The translations under genes were made by a program, and so were the position numbers. A stretch of 64,000 nt of DNA, taken from the NCBI RefSeq assembly GCF_025399795.1, contig NZ_JAODTZ010000013.1, forward strand, positions 62,001 to 126,000, given 5' to 3'. This DNA is from Streptomyces rhizosphaerihabitans (lineage in GTDB: Bacteria > Actinomycetota > Actinomycetes > Streptomycetales > Streptomycetaceae). Shown one piece after another: positions 27,206 to 34,861 of the stretch. The notes under the pieces were generated by a model that made no database searches, was not told the origin of the DNA, and saw nothing but the letters and a program-made list of their open reading frames with translations. The number at the start of each line of letters is the position of its first letter. Positions within the stretch are counted from its first letter, which is position 1.

Positions 27206-28069
27206 TCAGGAGAGCTGGAGCAGCCCCCGCAGCAGGTCGCGGCTCTCGGACGGCCCCGGGCTGTCCTGCTGCAACTGCTTGAGCGCGCCCTCGTACTGGG
27301 TGACGTCCTCGCGCTTGTCCAGGTAGAGCGCGCTGGTGAGCTGCTCCAGATAGACGACGTCGGACAGGTCGGACTCCGGGAAGCTCAGAATGGTGAAGGA
27401 ACCGCTCTCACCGGAGTGGCCGCCGAAACTGAACGGCATGACCTGAAGCCGTACGTTGGGCTGTTCCGAGACCTCGATCAGATGCTGGAGCTGTCCGCGC
27501 ATCACCTCGCGGTCGCCGTACGGGCGGCGCAGCGCGGCCTCGTCGAGGACGATGTGGAACTCGGGGGCGCTCTCGGAGACGAGGTACTTCTGCCGCTCCA
27601 GGCGCAGGGCCACGCGCCGGTCGACGTCGGCGGCGGAGGCACCCTTCATCCCGCGCCGGACGACCGCGTGGGCGTACGCCTCGGTCTGCAACAGGCCGTG
27701 CACGAACTGCACTTCGTACACCCGGATCAGGTGGGCCGCGCCTTCGAGGCCGACATAGGTGGGGAACCAGCTCGGCAGGACGTCGGAGTAACTGTGCCAC
27801 CAGCCCGCGACGTTGGCCTCCTTGGCGAGCGAGACCAGGGAGGTGCGCTCGGCTTCGTCGTTGATGCCGTAGAGCGTCAGCAGGTCCTCGACGTCGCGCG
27901 TCTTGAAGCTCACCCTTCCCAACTCCATGCGACTGATCTTCGATTCGGAGGCACGGATCGAGTAGCCGGCCGCTTCACGGGTGATGCCACGCGCCTCACG
28001 CAGGCGCCGCAGATGTGACCCCAGCAGCATGCGCCGCACCACCGAGCCGCTCGACTCACCAGCGCTCAC
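27206..28069 (-). CDS. XRE/DUF5753 regulator, WhiJ-like
   Basis: 287 residues. An N-terminal helix-turn-helix (LRRLREARGITREAAGYSIRASESKISRMELG, about 19-50) is followed by the DUF5753 domain of WhiJ/Scr1-type regulators (ARL-rich core, YEVQFVHGLLQTEAYA, SFTILSFPESD, VVYLEQLTSALYLD). In S. coelicolor WhiJ represses development and works with a small DUF397 protein. A DUF397 gene and an anti-sigma-like gene are both nearby here. The GTG at 28069 has GGGGAGG 9 nt upstream. The TTG at 28087 overlaps that site. It probably binds the repeated element at 28264-28294. Confidence 0.93.
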   Translation of the reverse strand: MSAGESSGSVVRRMLLGSHLRRLREARGITREAAGYSIRASESKISRMELGRVSFKTRDVEDLLTLYGINDEAERTSLVSLAKEANVAGWWHSYSDVLPSWFPTYVGLEGAAHLIRVYEVQFVHGLLQTEAYAHAVVRRGMKGASAADVDRRVALRLERQKYLVSESAPEFHIVLDEAALRRPYGDREVMRGQLQHLIEVSEQPNVRLQVMPFSFGGHSGESGSFTILSFPESDLSDVVYLEQLTSALYLDKREDVTQYEGALKQLQQDSPGPSESRDLLRGLLQLS

Positions 28070-28114
28070 GTTCGTCAGCCTCCCCAACCGTCTCCCAGAC
28101 GCCGAAGTCTGCCA

Positions 28115-28250
28115 CTAAAACACTTCAAGCAGTACTCGTTCAGTTACGGAAACGGAAAGTAGCCAAAGGCAGAGCACAGGAAAAGACCAGTCGGGTGTCA
28201 ACAACTGAGAATAAGGTGATGGAAGAAATGAGCAAGAAGTAGGAGAGGAA
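28115..28250. other. AT-rich segment of the divergent whiJ-locus intergenic region
   Basis: This ~135-bp stretch is far richer in A than the surrounding DNA (for example AAGGTGATGGAAGAAATGAG). It lies between the divergent XRE and anti-sigma-like genes. It contains CTAAAACACTT at 28115-28125, a motif also found before the lipoprotein near 63.7 kb. I see no gene in it. It should hold the XRE promoter. Confidence 0.5.
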
Positions 28251-28263
28251 GGTCCAATTCGGG

Positions 28264-28294
28264 CGCGTGCACGTGCATCTGCCCTTGCATCTGC
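28264..28294 (+). promoter_or_regulatory. 31-bp element, copy 1, before the anti-sigma-like gene
   Basis: The element starts CGCGTGCACGTGCATCTGCC and contains TGCATCTGC twice with a 12-bp period. A reverse-complement copy with one difference lies at 29397-29427 before the DUF397 gene. It ends 74 nt before this gene's ATG, and the other copy ends 81 nt before its own start, in the same orientation relative to the gene. It is a strong candidate operator for the neighbouring XRE regulator. Confidence 0.75.
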
Positions 28295-28368
28295 CGTACG
28301 CATTCGGAACCATGGTCCTCGCGCCACCGCTGCATCGCAACGACCGCGAACACCCGGGAGTGCCTCGC

Positions 28369-28890
28369 ATGGGGACGAATGGATCGACCATGCTCGAACC
28401 CTTACGGCAGGGACTTCCGCCTCTCGATCCCGCGGCCGTGTCCAGCGCCGCTTCGTGCGCCTTGCCCGCCCGCTACGAAGCGGTGCGCGAGGCCCGGCAG
28501 TTCACCCGCGGAACGCTGGACCATTGGGAGATAGGCGACCGTTTCGACGACGTCTGTCTGGTGGTCTCCGAGCTCGTCACCAACGCCCTGCGGCACGCGC
28601 TGCCCTCGGACACGCCCCGCAAGGACGACCAAGGGCCGCCTGTACGACTGCACTTGATGCGGTGGACCTCACGTGTGGTGTGCGCGGTGCGCGATCCCAG
28701 CCACGACAGTCCGGTCGCCGGCGACTCGGACGACTTCGCGGCGGAGTCGGGGCGCGGACTCTTCCTGGTCGACTCGTTCTCGGACAGCTGGGGCTGGCAC
28801 CCGCTCGCCGGAACACTCAGCGGCAAGGTCGTGTGGGCGCTGTTCCGGCTGGGATCCCATCCGGGGACGGCCGAACCCCCCTCCGAATGA
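28369..28890 (+). CDS. Anti-sigma-like ATP-binding protein (HATPase_c_2)
   Basis: 173 residues with a GHKL/SpoIIAB-type ATPase fold: DDVCLVVSELVTNALRHA (N box, with the Asn), VVCAVRDPSHDSP (G1-like), ESGRGLFLVDSFSDSWGW (G2-like) and a final strand GKVVWALFRLG. Such proteins bind sigma or anti-anti-sigma factors. Many lone copies in Streptomyces sit in whiJ-type clusters with DUF397 and XRE genes, as here. The ATG at 28369 has GGGAG 8 nt upstream. Farther in-frame ATGs run through the 31-bp element and are less likely. Confidence 0.9.
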   Translation: MGTNGSTMLEPLRQGLPPLDPAAVSSAASCALPARYEAVREARQFTRGTLDHWEIGDRFDDVCLVVSELVTNALRHALPSDTPRKDDQGPPVRLHLMRWTSRVVCAVRDPSHDSPVAGDSDDFAAESGRGLFLVDSFSDSWGWHPLAGTLSGKVVWALFRLGSHPGTAEPPSE

Positions 28891-28891
28891 C

Positions 28892-28921
28892 GAACCGCGG
28901 CGTCTTTTGGCGCCGCGGTTC
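28892..28921 (+). terminator. Terminator after the anti-sigma-like gene
   Basis: GAACCGCGGCG (28892-28902) pairs with 28911-28921 around the loop TCTTTTGG, immediately after the stop codon. Confidence 0.85.
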
Positions 28922-29030
28922 TACGCGCGTTACAGAACGCTGTACGGCGATCACCTTCGGTTGACGTCGCCCGCCCCGCGACCGGCTCTCCCGCGACCGG
29001 CCCGTTCCGGACGGTTCACGATCACGGCTG

Positions 29031-29315
29031 TCAGCCCGCGATCAGGTGATCGAACTCGCCGTCCTTGATGCCCAGGAGCATCGCTTCGATCTCGGCGCGT
29101 GTGTAGACGAGCGCGGGCCCCTCGGGGAACCGCGAGTTCCGCACGGCCACGTCACCGCCGGGCAGCCGTGCGAACTCCACACAGGAACCTTGCGAGTTGC
29201 TGTGCCGGCTCTTCTGCCAGGCGACGCCGTCCAGCTCGGTCGCAGCCATGCCGTTGTACACGAATTCAGCCATACCGTTGTACACGTCATCCACGTCGAA
29301 CACGTCGTGGTCCAC
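29031..29315 (-). CDS. DUF397 protein (AbaA/WhiJ-associated type)
   Basis: 94 residues. The DUF397 core is clear: WQKSRHSNSQGSCVEFARLPGGDVAVRNSRFPEGPALVYTRAEI. Proteins of this family are the small partners of WhiJ/Scr1-type regulators and may act as toxin-like or modulating subunits. The N-terminus carries a short duplication, VYNGMAEFVYNGMA, from a DNA repeat near 29245-29285. The GTG at 29315 has GGGGAG 6 nt upstream. It converges with the anti-sigma-like gene, and the 31-bp element lies upstream. Confidence 0.92.
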   Translation of the reverse strand: MDHDVFDVDDVYNGMAEFVYNGMAATELDGVAWQKSRHSNSQGSCVEFARLPGGDVAVRNSRFPEGPALVYTRAEIEAMLLGIKDGEFDHLIAG

Positions 29316-29396
29316 AGGTCGCTCCCCGGTCGTGCAGTGGCTGAGGTGGCCATAGATGCAGTAGTCAACTGACTCGGATCATAGCTCTGTTCATGT

Positions 29397-29427
29397 GCAG
29401 ATGCATGGGCAGATGCACGTGCACGCG
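29397..29427 (-). promoter_or_regulatory. 31-bp element, copy 2, before the DUF397 gene
   Basis: Reverse complement of 28264-28294 with 30 of 31 bases identical. It lies 82-112 bp before the DUF397 start codon. A TATGAT hexamer follows 14-20 nt downstream on the minus strand, so the element probably overlaps the -35 region. Confidence 0.75.
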
Positions 29428-29521
29428 GGGTGGTCCTGCGGTTACAGCTTTTACCGGCCCTTGACTACCGACTGTCGTTCACCCGACTACGGCCTGCAGC
29501 TCAACCGGAGTGCGGGACGAA

Positions 29522-30088
29522 CTACATTCGGTCCAGCGCATTCCCCAGAGATCGCATCACATGCGATCTCCAGCCCCCGTCCATGATCTTCCGCGCCATC
29601 ATCTGTGCGGGATCGTCCGGATCGAATCCCGCGTGTACTAGGAAGAGACGCGTACCGCGCCCTTCCTGTTCCAGTGTCCAGGTAATGGTCCAGTCCGCAG
29701 GACGCGACGCGTTCGCGTCCGCCCACCGGACGCTCAGCATCCGCTGCGCCTCGTAGGCGAGAACGCGCACGTCAACGGTGCCGGAGAAGTTCGAGTTGGG
29801 GCGCGGGACCGCGGTCAGCGTGTATTGGTGGCCGACTTCGAGCCGGAAGTTCTCGGACCCCGGCATCTGCCACTGCGCGAGCAGTTCGGGCTCGGTGAGC
29901 GCACGCCAGACCTTGGCCGGCGGATGCGGCAGGAACTGGTCGACGCGGATGGTCGTGAGGTCGCCCTCGGAGACGGGGCTCGGTCCCGCCGGGTCGGGGT
30001 TCACGCCTTGCGGGGCGGGGTTCGCGCCTTGCGGGGCGGGGTTCGCGTCCTGCGGGTCAGGGTTCACGCTTTGTGAGTCGGGGGTCAT
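29522..30088 (-). CDS. SRPBCC (AHSA1-like) domain protein
   Basis: 188 residues. After a repetitive N-terminus (NPDPQDANPAPQGANPAPQG, an eight-residue repeat) comes an Aha1/CalC-like START-fold domain: IRVDQFLPHPPAKVWRALTEPELLAQWQMPG, then WTITWTLEQEGRGTRLFLVHAGF and GGWRSHVMRSLGNALD. Its ATG overlaps the ArsR stop by 4 nt. ArsR plus SRPBCC pairs are common two-gene units in actinobacteria, and the SRPBCC partner often binds a small hydrophobic ligand. Ligand unknown. Confidence 0.92.
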   Translation of the reverse strand: MTPDSQSVNPDPQDANPAPQGANPAPQGVNPDPAGPSPVSEGDLTTIRVDQFLPHPPAKVWRALTEPELLAQWQMPGSENFRLEVGHQYTLTAVPRPNSNFSGTVDVRVLAYEAQRMLSVRWADANASRPADWTITWTLEQEGRGTRLFLVHAGFDPDDPAQMMARKIMDGGWRSHVMRSLGNALDRM

Positions 30089-30486
30089 GTCTCGGCATCG
30101 TCGGGCATGCGGTCCAGGAGATCGCCGAGACCCTTCAGCCTGTCGCGCCAGAACCGCTCGTACGGATGGAGCCAGTCCTGCACGTCGGCGAGAGGGGCGG
30201 CCTCCAGGCGGTAGATCCGCTGCCGGCCCGCGCGCTCCTCGGACACGAGTCCGGCCTCTCGGAGCACCTTGAGATGTTCCGAGAGGCTGGGGCGGCGCAT
30301 GGCGAAGCGGTCGGCCAGCGCCTGGACGGGCTGGGGTCCCTGCTCGCGCAGCAGCCGGAGCACCTCGCGGCGGGTGGCGTTGGCGAGCGCGGCGAAGGTC
30401 TGGTCCTCGCGGGCGGCGAGAGTTTCGACGGGAACCCCGTCGGGAGTCCCGACTTCCGGGCCGGTCCCGGTTCCGGTCCTCGTCAT
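30085..30486 (-). CDS. ArsR-family transcriptional regulator
   Basis: 133 residues with a winged helix-turn-helix: EDQTFAALANATRREVLRLLREQGPQPVQALADRFAMRRPSLSEHLKVLREAGLV, then RAGRQRIYRLE. No metal-binding cysteine cluster is visible, so it is a non-metal ArsR type. The second gene of the VOC-ArsR-SRPBCC unit, it most likely represses that unit through the palindromes at 30907-30955. It lies 23 nt after the VOC stop. Confidence 0.93.
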   Translation of the reverse strand: MTRTGTGTGPEVGTPDGVPVETLAAREDQTFAALANATRREVLRLLREQGPQPVQALADRFAMRRPSLSEHLKVLREAGLVSEERAGRQRIYRLEAAPLADVQDWLHPYERFWRDRLKGLGDLLDRMPDDAET

Positions 30487-30509
30487 GGCGCGCTCAGCAC
30501 CCTTCACTC

Positions 30510-30896
30510 CTACTCCGAGGCCGTCTCCAGGGCCTTCTCCGTGATCAGCATCAGACCGTTGCCGTCGGGATCGCGGAACGAGGCCATGCGGCCCCAGGGA
30601 AGGTCGTCGGGACCCTCCACCGCGACACCCGCGGCACTGAGCCGCGCGCAGTCGGCGTCGACATCGGTCGTGACCAACATGATCCCCCGGGTCTCGCCGG
30701 GCGTGAAACTCCCCATGCCCGGATCCGAGAGAGTGAAGACGGTCTGCGCCCCCTCGGGCGCCACCTGGAGCCACCGGCCGGGCGGCATGTCCTGGTCGGC
30801 GGTGACCTCGAAGCCGAGGACGTCCGTGTAGAAGCGCAGGGCCCGGTCCTGGTCGGCGACGGGAAGCGTGACGAAGGAGGCGTGGGTGATGTTCAT
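30510..30896 (-). CDS. VOC (glyoxalase/bleomycin-resistance fold) protein
   Basis: 128 residues of the vicinal-oxygen-chelate superfamily. Paired beta-alpha-beta-beta-beta units are seen in VTLPVADQDRALRFYTDVLGFEVTADQ and in IMLVTTDVDADCARLSAAGVAVEG. The C-terminal FRDPDGNGLMLIT carries the usual metal-region sequence. First gene of the ArsR operon. The ATG at 30896 lies 7 nt after the -10 hexamer, so the transcript is probably leaderless. Substrate unknown. Confidence 0.93.
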   Translation of the reverse strand: MNITHASFVTLPVADQDRALRFYTDVLGFEVTADQDMPPGRWLQVAPEGAQTVFTLSDPGMGSFTPGETRGIMLVTTDVDADCARLSAAGVAVEGPDDLPWGRMASFRDPDGNGLMLITEKALETASE

Positions 30897-30903
30897 GGCC
30901 GAC

Positions 30904-30955
30904 AGGATAGGTAGGAGATTGCCTACACGTCAATCGTAGGTAATCTCCTACCTAT
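30904..30955 (-). promoter_or_regulatory. Promoter and double-palindromic ArsR operator
   Basis: Two 20-bp arms, 30907-30926 and 30936-30955, are inverted repeats with one mismatch and a 9-bp spacer. Each arm contains its own palindrome, GTAGG-N6-CCTAC. On the minus strand -35 TTGACG (complement of 30928-30933) and -10 TATCCT (complement of 30904-30909) are 18 bp apart, and the ATG follows 7 nt later. The right arm lies upstream of -35 and the left arm covers the spacer to -10. A 9-bp hairpin at 30956-30982 follows on the other side. Confidence 0.85.
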
Positions 30956-31041
30956 AGGACCTGGCCGGGATCCCCAGGTCCTCCTGATAGCTTGCTGCGA
31001 TCGTTCGGGCGACCCGCATCCAACCCACCTTGGGGGCTTCA

Positions 31042-31563
31042 GTGACTACGGCGACCTTCCCGTCACGCCAGGCGCGCATCGCGGCCGCGACCGCAGGAGT
31101 GGCGGCGGCGCTCGTGCTGACCGGTTGCAGCAGCGGGAGCGGCGACTCCGGGGACGCGTCCGCGAGCCCGAGCGCGTCCGCCACGGACGCCACCGGTACG
31201 GGTGACGCCGGTACGGGCGGCGGCTCCGGAAGCACCTCCTCGGCGAGCGGCGAACTTCAGGGCAGCTGGCTCACCACCTCGGGCGGCAAGGCCGTGGTCC
31301 TGATGATCAACGGCAAGCAGGCGGGCCTCTTCGCGACCGGCGGCACCGTGTGCAGCGGCACCTCGTCCGACGAGGCGAGCATGCGGATGATCCGCCTCGC
31401 CTGTACGGACGGCAGCAAGAAGCGTGCCGTCGGCATGGTCGACTCCGTCAGCGGTACGACCCTGAAGGTCACTTGGGAGGGCGGCCTCGGCAAGGAGACG
31501 TACACCAAGAGCACGGGCGGAAAGCTGCCCACAGACCTGCCCACGGCGAGCCTGGGCTCCTGA
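31042..31563 (+). CDS. Secreted lipoprotein of unknown function
   Basis: 173 residues. The signal peptide IAAATAGVAAALVLTGC ends in a lipobox, so the mature protein should be lipid-anchored outside the cell. A Ser/Gly/Thr-rich linker (about 30 residues) leads to a compact domain (LQGSWLTTSGGKAVVLMINGKQAGLF, GTVCSGTSSDEASMRMIRLACTDGSKK), which has two cysteines that may form a disulfide. The GTG at 31042 has GGGGG 5 nt upstream. It is divergent from the ArsR operon. Confidence 0.82.
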   Translation: MTTATFPSRQARIAAATAGVAAALVLTGCSSGSGDSGDASASPSASATDATGTGDAGTGGGSGSTSSASGELQGSWLTTSGGKAVVLMINGKQAGLFATGGTVCSGTSSDEASMRMIRLACTDGSKKRAVGMVDSVSGTTLKVTWEGGLGKETYTKSTGGKLPTDLPTASLGS

Positions 31564-31859
31564 TCCCGCGAACTCCACGAGCCCCGGCGCCCGCACCCGA
31601 TTCGTTCCGGTCCGGTCCGGTGCGGTCTGGTCCGGTCGGTCCGTCAGGGCGTTCCGTCGGCTCGTTACGTCAGAGGCGTTCCGTCGGTCCGTTCGGACAA
31701 TGCATTCCGTCGACGGTCCGTTCCGACAGCGCGGGGAAGATCCGCGGACAATAGCGGGCGATATCGGTCCCGGGTGGGTGAACGGCCAGGGGCGCGCAAC
31801 ATCGTCGGCCCCAAGTGCGTGATGATCCATGCACATCGTCACGACCTCCAGGGGAACAC

Positions 31860-32411
31860 ATGCGCGCTCTGCCCATCGCCGTCACCGCCCTCGCGGCCGC
31901 CCTCGCCCTGACCTCCTGCGACGGCGGCGGCAGCTCCAGCAGTTCCGGGAAGTCCGGTGACTCGGCCGGCTCCGCGAAGAAGGCCGCCGTCGCGGCCTGC
32001 GTGATCGGTGACGCCGGTATCCAGGTGGGTCCCGCGAACGCCGCCACGGCCGCCGGGGACACGGGCAACATCCCGGTCACCCTGACCAACAAGGGCGCCC
32101 AGTGCACCCTGAAGGGCTTCCCCGGGCTCTCCGTACAGGCGGGCGACACGTCGGCGGACATCGCCGCGGACAAGTCCGCGGCACCGGAACAACTGACCCT
32201 CGCCGAGGGCGACACCGCGTCCTTCACCATCACCTACGTGCGGGGTGCGGCGGGCGACGCGAAGACCCTCGCCGTGAAGACGCTGAAGATCAGCCTTCCC
32301 GGCGCCGGCACGACGCAGAGCTTCCCGTGGTCGTACGGCCCGGTCGCGGGCAAGGGCTCGGCGAGCGAGCCGAACGCCTCCGTGACGCCGTTCCAGCACG
32401 CGGGCGACTGA
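31860..32411 (+). CDS. DUF4232-type lipoprotein
   Basis: 183 residues. Signal peptide MRALPIAVTALAAALALTSC with lipobox, then a Ser/Gly linker, then a DUF4232-like beta-sandwich (ACVIGDAGIQVGP, NIPVTLTNKGAQCTLKGFPGLSV, LTLAEGDTASFTITYVRG, FPWSYGPV). Such proteins are common in Streptomyces and are of unknown function. AGGGGAAC precedes the ATG. The ~296 bp before it (31564-31859) are low-complexity, with repeated GGTCCGGT-like and CGTTCCGTCGG phrases, and hold no other gene. Confidence 0.85.
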   Translation: MRALPIAVTALAAALALTSCDGGGSSSSSGKSGDSAGSAKKAAVAACVIGDAGIQVGPANAATAAGDTGNIPVTLTNKGAQCTLKGFPGLSVQAGDTSADIAADKSAAPEQLTLAEGDTASFTITYVRGAAGDAKTLAVKTLKISLPGAGTTQSFPWSYGPVAGKGSASEPNASVTPFQHAGD

Positions 32412-32530
32412 CGAGCGAGCGCCCTGCCGGGCCCATCCGGAACCGCCGGGCGCTTACGGGGCAGCCGAGATCTCACGGGACGTCCGGGCCTTCACGGACG
32501 GCCGGGCTCTCAGGGGACGGTCGAGGGCTA

Positions 32531-32620
32531 ACGGAAACCGCCGGGCCGACACGGGACAGCCGGACTCTCACGGGACAGCCGAGGACTCACGGAAACCGCC
32601 GGGCCGACACGGGACAGCCG
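32531..32620. repeat. 32-bp direct repeat in a degenerate array
   Basis: The 32 bases from 32531 recur exactly from 32589, 58 bp apart. Both start ACGGAAACCGCCGGGCCGAC. Diverged copies of the pieces GGGACAGCCG and CTCACGG fill 32440-32643. The gap between the lipoprotein and DUF2786 genes holds no gene. Confidence 0.85.
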
Positions 32621-32643
32621 AGGGCTCAGGGACGGCCGGGTGC

Positions 32644-33771
32644 TTACGGGAGCGGGCGTCTGCCCCGGACCTGGGCCCGGTCCGCCGCCGCGGCACCCTC
32701 GTGCCAGCCGGCCTCGTCGGTGACGCCACGCATCCGGGTTGTCACGGTTTCCGGGAACATCTGGTCCAGGTGGTCCGCGACCGCGACGTCACGGGCTGCC
32801 AGCACTGGCAGCAGCTCCCCCTCCGTGGCGGTCACCTGCCCCTCGGCGACCGACGCGAGCCGATCACCGATCCGGTGCGCGTACGCGGCGAGGAACGACT
32901 GCCGGAACGTCTTCGTGCGCTTGCGGCCACCCGCCCGCTGCGCCGCCTCCGCCTTCGTCATCGCCCCCGTGGCCTGCACGAGAAGCGAGGTGTAGAGGAG
33001 CTCGACCGCCTCCAGGTCGGGTTCGAAGCCGACCACGGTCGAGAAGCAGAGAGCGTCGTTCCACACGGCCCGGCAGCGGTTCGCCCCCGCCACCGCGTCC
33101 AGGAGCACCGCCTTGGCCGTCTCGTACGGCGGCTCGACGCCGATACGGCAGGCGCCGGGCGCGTCCTTCGCGTGGGTCCGGGCGGCGAGCAGCGCCTCGT
33201 CGATGCTGTGCCGCGCCATCAGCTCCTGCGCCTTGGCGCTGAGCGCCTCCGCCTCCTCCGGGAACCCGGTCGCCTCCGCCTTCGCGAGCAGGGCACGGAT
33301 ACGGGTGAGCATGCGCGTCTCCTGCGGGGCGGCCGCCGTGGCCGGCACCCTCGGCGGGTGCAGCGGCTCGATGGAGGGCAGGCGCAGGAGCAGACGGTAG
33401 AGCTCCAGGGCGGCGGTGGCGCGGGTGAAGCGGTCGGTGCGAAGGTCGTGCGGCTCGGCCTCCAGCTCGTCGAGCTGGGCCGCCCAGCGCGCACCCCGGG
33501 GCGAGCGGTCGCCCCGACTCTCCTCGATGATCAAGGATGTCACCAGGCGTACGTGTACGTCGTCCAGGTCGCGCCGCACGATCCGTACGACATCGGCGGG
33601 CTGCCAGCCGCGACGCCAGGCCGCCGCGGCGAACTCCTCACCGCGCCGGGCGAGTTCGGCGTCGGAGGCCGGGTCGGCGGCGAGCAGGGAGGCGCCGGTG
33701 TCGAGGGCCGCTTCGGAGTCGGCGTAGAGGGCGGCCCCGAAGGCGCGCTCCACGGTGCTGGACGTACTCAT
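32644..33771 (-). CDS. DUF2786 domain protein
   Basis: 375 residues. The middle contains the DUF2786 helix-hairpin signature LTRIRALLAKAEATGFPEEAEALSAKAQELMARHSID, found in bacterial and phage proteins of unknown function. It is followed by a region with ANRCRAVWNDALCFSTVVGFEPDLEAVELLYTSLLVQAT, also typical. The N-terminal 120 residues are helical. No catalytic motif is visible. The C-terminus is rich in Arg and Pro. Start ATG 33771. Confidence 0.85.
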   Translation of the reverse strand: MSTSSTVERAFGAALYADSEAALDTGASLLAADPASDAELARRGEEFAAAAWRRGWQPADVVRIVRRDLDDVHVRLVTSLIIEESRGDRSPRGARWAAQLDELEAEPHDLRTDRFTRATAALELYRLLLRLPSIEPLHPPRVPATAAAPQETRMLTRIRALLAKAEATGFPEEAEALSAKAQELMARHSIDEALLAARTHAKDAPGACRIGVEPPYETAKAVLLDAVAGANRCRAVWNDALCFSTVVGFEPDLEAVELLYTSLLVQATGAMTKAEAAQRAGGRKRTKTFRQSFLAAYAHRIGDRLASVAEGQVTATEGELLPVLAARDVAVADHLDQMFPETVTTRMRGVTDEAGWHEGAAAADRAQVRGRRPLP

Positions 33772-33835
33772 CCCCCGATCGTGTCACGGGACGGCCGGGT
33801 GCCGAAGTGTGGCCTGGCCTCGAAGTCGTCGGATC

Positions 33836-33854
33836 GTCCACACCCTGTGGACAG
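33836..33854. promoter_or_regulatory. Head-to-head DnaA-box-like pair
   Basis: GTCCACA (33836-33842), CCC and TGTGGAC (33846-33852) form a palindrome of two sites close to the Streptomyces DnaA box TTGTCCACA. It is in the intergenic region between DUF2786 and the Clp-N gene. Any function is inference. Confidence 0.3.
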
Positions 33855-34018
33855 CGCCTCGACCGCCGGACTCCGGACGGCAGACACCCTCCCCTGCCCT
33901 CCGTCCAACCTCCGTCCATCTCCGCCTCACCCCCGCCCGACGGATGCCCCATGGGCTCTTCGCGGGCTCTTCGCGCGCACCCTGCGGATACTTCGCCGGC
34001 ACCTTGAATGACGACAGA

Positions 34019-34067
34019 TGTCAACTTCGGGTTGACACTCCCTGGACTGTCAACCTAACGTTGACAC
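34019..34067 (+). promoter_or_regulatory. Two identical operators over a leaderless promoter
   Basis: The palindrome TGTCAAC-N5-GTTGACA occurs at 34019-34037 and 34048-34066, 29 bp apart. The first covers -35 TTGACA (34032-34037). The second covers -10 TAACGT (34056-34061). The elements are 18 bp apart and the ATG follows 6 nt after -10, so the mRNA should be leaderless. Binding of both sites would block the promoter fully. The downstream gene encodes a helix-turn-helix and may regulate itself. Confidence 0.8.
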
Positions 34068-34847
34068 ATGACGACGAATCCACCCGGCAAGGCATCCGTG
34101 CGTCTCGACGACCTCATCGAGGCCATCAAGAAGGTGCACAGCGACGCGCTCGACCAGCTCCAGGACGCGGTGATCGCGGCAGATCACCTGGGCGACGTGG
34201 CCGATCATCTGATCGGGCACTTCGTGGACCAGGCACGGCGTTCGGGGGCGTCCTGGACGGACATCGGCAGGAGCATGGGCGTCACCCGGCAGGCCGCGCA
34301 GAAGCGGTTCGTGCCGAAGGCGGAGGCGGACCTCGACCCCAGCCAGGGGTTCGGCCGCTACACCGAGCGAGCCCGCAAGGCCGTCTTCGTCGCGCACAAC
34401 GAGTCCAAGGCCAGGGGCGGGACCGAGGGACTGCCCGCGCACCTCGTCCTCGGCCTGCTCAGCGAGCCCGACGCACTCGGCGCACGGGCGATCACCGCGC
34501 AGGGCGTCTCCCTGGGCGCCGTCCGTGAGGCGGCCGTCGCCGCCCTTCCGCCCGCCGCCGACGAGGTCCCCGAACTGGTCCCCTACGGCCCGGCCGCCAA
34601 GAAGGTCCTGGAGCTCACTTTCCGCGAGGCGCTCCGCCTCGGCCACAACTACGTCGGTACCGAGCACATCCTGCTCGCCCTGCTGGAGTTCGAGAACGGC
34701 GAAGGCGTCCTCAGCCGCGCGGGCGTCGACAAGGCGGCGACCGAGGCGCACATCGGGCGCATGCTCGAGGCGCTCGTGAAGGAGAGGACGGAGACGCAGG
34801 CGAAGACGGAGGGCAAGTCGGACGAACAGTCCGAGGGGAACGGATAG
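34068..34847 (+). CDS. Clp-N domain protein with helix-turn-helix
   Basis: 259 residues. The N-terminal ~85 form a helical region with a putative helix-turn-helix, SWTDIGRSMGVTRQAAQKRF. Residues about 95-245 are a double Clp-N repeat (FGRYTERARKAVFVAHNES, GLPAHLVLGLLSEPDALG, then YVGTEHILLALLEFENGEGVLSRAGVD). In ClpA/ClpC this domain binds substrates or adaptors, but no AAA ATPase follows here. The combination suggests a regulator that senses Clp clients or mimics the Clp docking domain. Its promoter carries two tight palindromes, probably for self-control. The C-terminus is charged and disordered. Confidence 0.88.
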   Translation: MTTNPPGKASVRLDDLIEAIKKVHSDALDQLQDAVIAADHLGDVADHLIGHFVDQARRSGASWTDIGRSMGVTRQAAQKRFVPKAEADLDPSQGFGRYTERARKAVFVAHNESKARGGTEGLPAHLVLGLLSEPDALGARAITAQGVSLGAVREAAVAALPPAADEVPELVPYGPAAKKVLELTFREALRLGHNYVGTEHILLALLEFENGEGVLSRAGVDKAATEAHIGRMLEALVKERTETQAKTEGKSDEQSEGNG

Positions 34848-34861
34848 AGAACTGCCGTCGC

